From Actinomycetota bacterium (GTDB lineage: Bacteria; Actinomycetota; Thermoleophilia; Solirubrobacterales; Solirubrobacteraceae): a stretch of DNA of 14,833 bases. A model generated the notes under the pieces. It had not been told where the DNA came from. It saw only the letters and a list, made by a program, of their open reading frames with translations, and ran no database searches. The stretch is taken from the NCBI GenBank assembly GCA_005788585.1, contig SYBY01000296.1, positions 1 to 14,833 on the forward strand. Reading direction: 5' to 3'. Each line of letters begins with the position of its first letter. Within the stretch, counting starts at the first letter, position 1. Positions 14,378 through 14,833 of this stretch are shown here, piece after piece. Both the position numbers and the translations under genes were made by a program.

Positions 14378-14389
14378 GCAGTGAGGGCC

Positions 14390-14833
14390 ATGGAGGCTTC
14401 TTTCGTCGCAACGGACTGCGGCGCTTGGCGGGACGCGATCGATGCTGGGGTCGCTGCCGACGTCACGCGCGCCATCGATCAACTCGCCGAGTTCCCGGTC
14501 CTGGATGCCACCGTCCAGCGGATCCTTCAACTGTGCGACGAGCCGGACGCCACCACGGCGGACCTCGTCGCAGCCCTCGAACGCGACCAGGCGTTCGCCG
14601 CGAACCTGCTGCGCTACGCGAACTCCGCCGCGCTGGCCCGGCCGATCCGCGCCAAGACCGTGCGCCAGGCCGTCATGCTCGTCGGCCGCCGTGCGCTGCG
14701 CCGCCTCTCGCTGGAGGCCGCCACCTTCCGCTTCCTCGAGCGCGCACCCGGCAACGGCGGGACGGTCCGCGGGCAGCTGCACCTGCACGCGGTCTCCGTC
14801 GCCGTGACCTCCGCGCTCGCCGCCGACATGGCC
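14390..14833 (+). CDS. HDOD-domain signalling protein, N-terminal part (runs off the right edge)
   Basis: From ATG 14390 the frame stays open to the window end (148 residues). The segment AIDQLAEFPVLDATVQRILQLCDEPDATTADLVAALERDQAFAANLLRYANSAA... RPIRAKTVRQAVMLVGRRALRRL matches the HDOD domain (PF08668), a catalytically inactive relative of HD phosphohydrolases. The family traits visible are L-x-x-x-P-V-x-D-x-x-V-x-x-I-L near the start, D-x-x-F-A-x-x-L-L-x-x-A-N-S-A in the middle, and an A-V-x-x-V-G loop. HDOD proteins take part in signalling, often linked to motility or cyclic-di-GMP, and some carry extra output domains, which here would lie beyond the edge. Upstream ATGs at 14330 and 14345 are in frame and could be alternative starts. 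I prefer 14390 because it follows GTGAGGG and the promoter-like TCAAG element. Confidence 0.8.
   Translation, partial: MEASFVATDCGAWRDAIDAGVAADVTRAIDQLAEFPVLDATVQRILQLCDEPDATTADLVAALERDQAFAANLLRYANSAALARPIRAKTVRQAVMLVGRRALRRLSLEAATFRFLERAPGNGGTVRGQLHLHAVSVAVTSALAADMA

Overview
The window is very GC-rich and fits a high-GC actinobacterium. The Solirubrobacterales/Thermoleophilia are my best guess, an inference from overall look rather than from a marker gene. Gene density is high, genes often overlap by 4 bases, and several starts lie 7-8 bases downstream of a TANNNT -10 hexamer, as in leaderless transcripts. No RNA gene, CRISPR array, insertion sequence or prophage was seen, and no stretch over 300 bases lacks a gene.

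Left part (1-4100). The 3' end of an ftsH-type protease gene is followed, with overlapping or nearly touching ends, by a secreted cysteine-containing protein and a small PhoB-type winged-helix protein with no receiver domain. Facing them on the minus strand is a three-gene set: a DUF47/PhoU-like protein, a PHP-domain phosphoesterase and a TSUP (TauE/SafE) membrane transporter. The transporter reading frame runs 129 bases antisense into the winged-helix gene.

Centre (4020-10030). This is a phosphate (Pho) locus: a second receiverless winged-helix protein, then pstS, pstC, pstA, pstB and phoU, then a full-length PhoB-like response regulator. Three sets of 11-base direct repeats with a TTCAC core (Pho-box-like) lie in the divergent region before the small regulator, inside the 3' end of that regulator just before pstS, and before the response regulator. 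No PhoR-like kinase is present. The three winged-helix proteins share a nearly identical recognition helix and wing and are clearly paralogues, so the likely picture is one phospho-regulated and two phosphorylation-independent regulators acting on related sites. The DUF47-PHP-TSUP set diverges from the same repeat region, which makes its transporter a candidate for phosphate- or sulfur-linked anion transport.

Right part (10066-14833). A small four-helix membrane protein precedes a tightly overlapping Tad-pilus-like cluster: two TadE-like proteins, an unrecognised 218-residue protein, and a 448-residue protein that fuses a TadE/G-like anchor to a VanY-type D,D-peptidase and a lytic transglycosylase. 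Then come a Uma2-family nuclease-like protein, the transcript-cleavage factor GreA, and the start of an HDOD-domain protein preceded by nested inverted repeats and a possible FliA (sigma-28)-like promoter.

The points most worth following are the receiverless PhoB paralogues with their phased repeats, the DUF47-PHP-TSUP set, and the pilin-anchored double peptidoglycan hydrolase.
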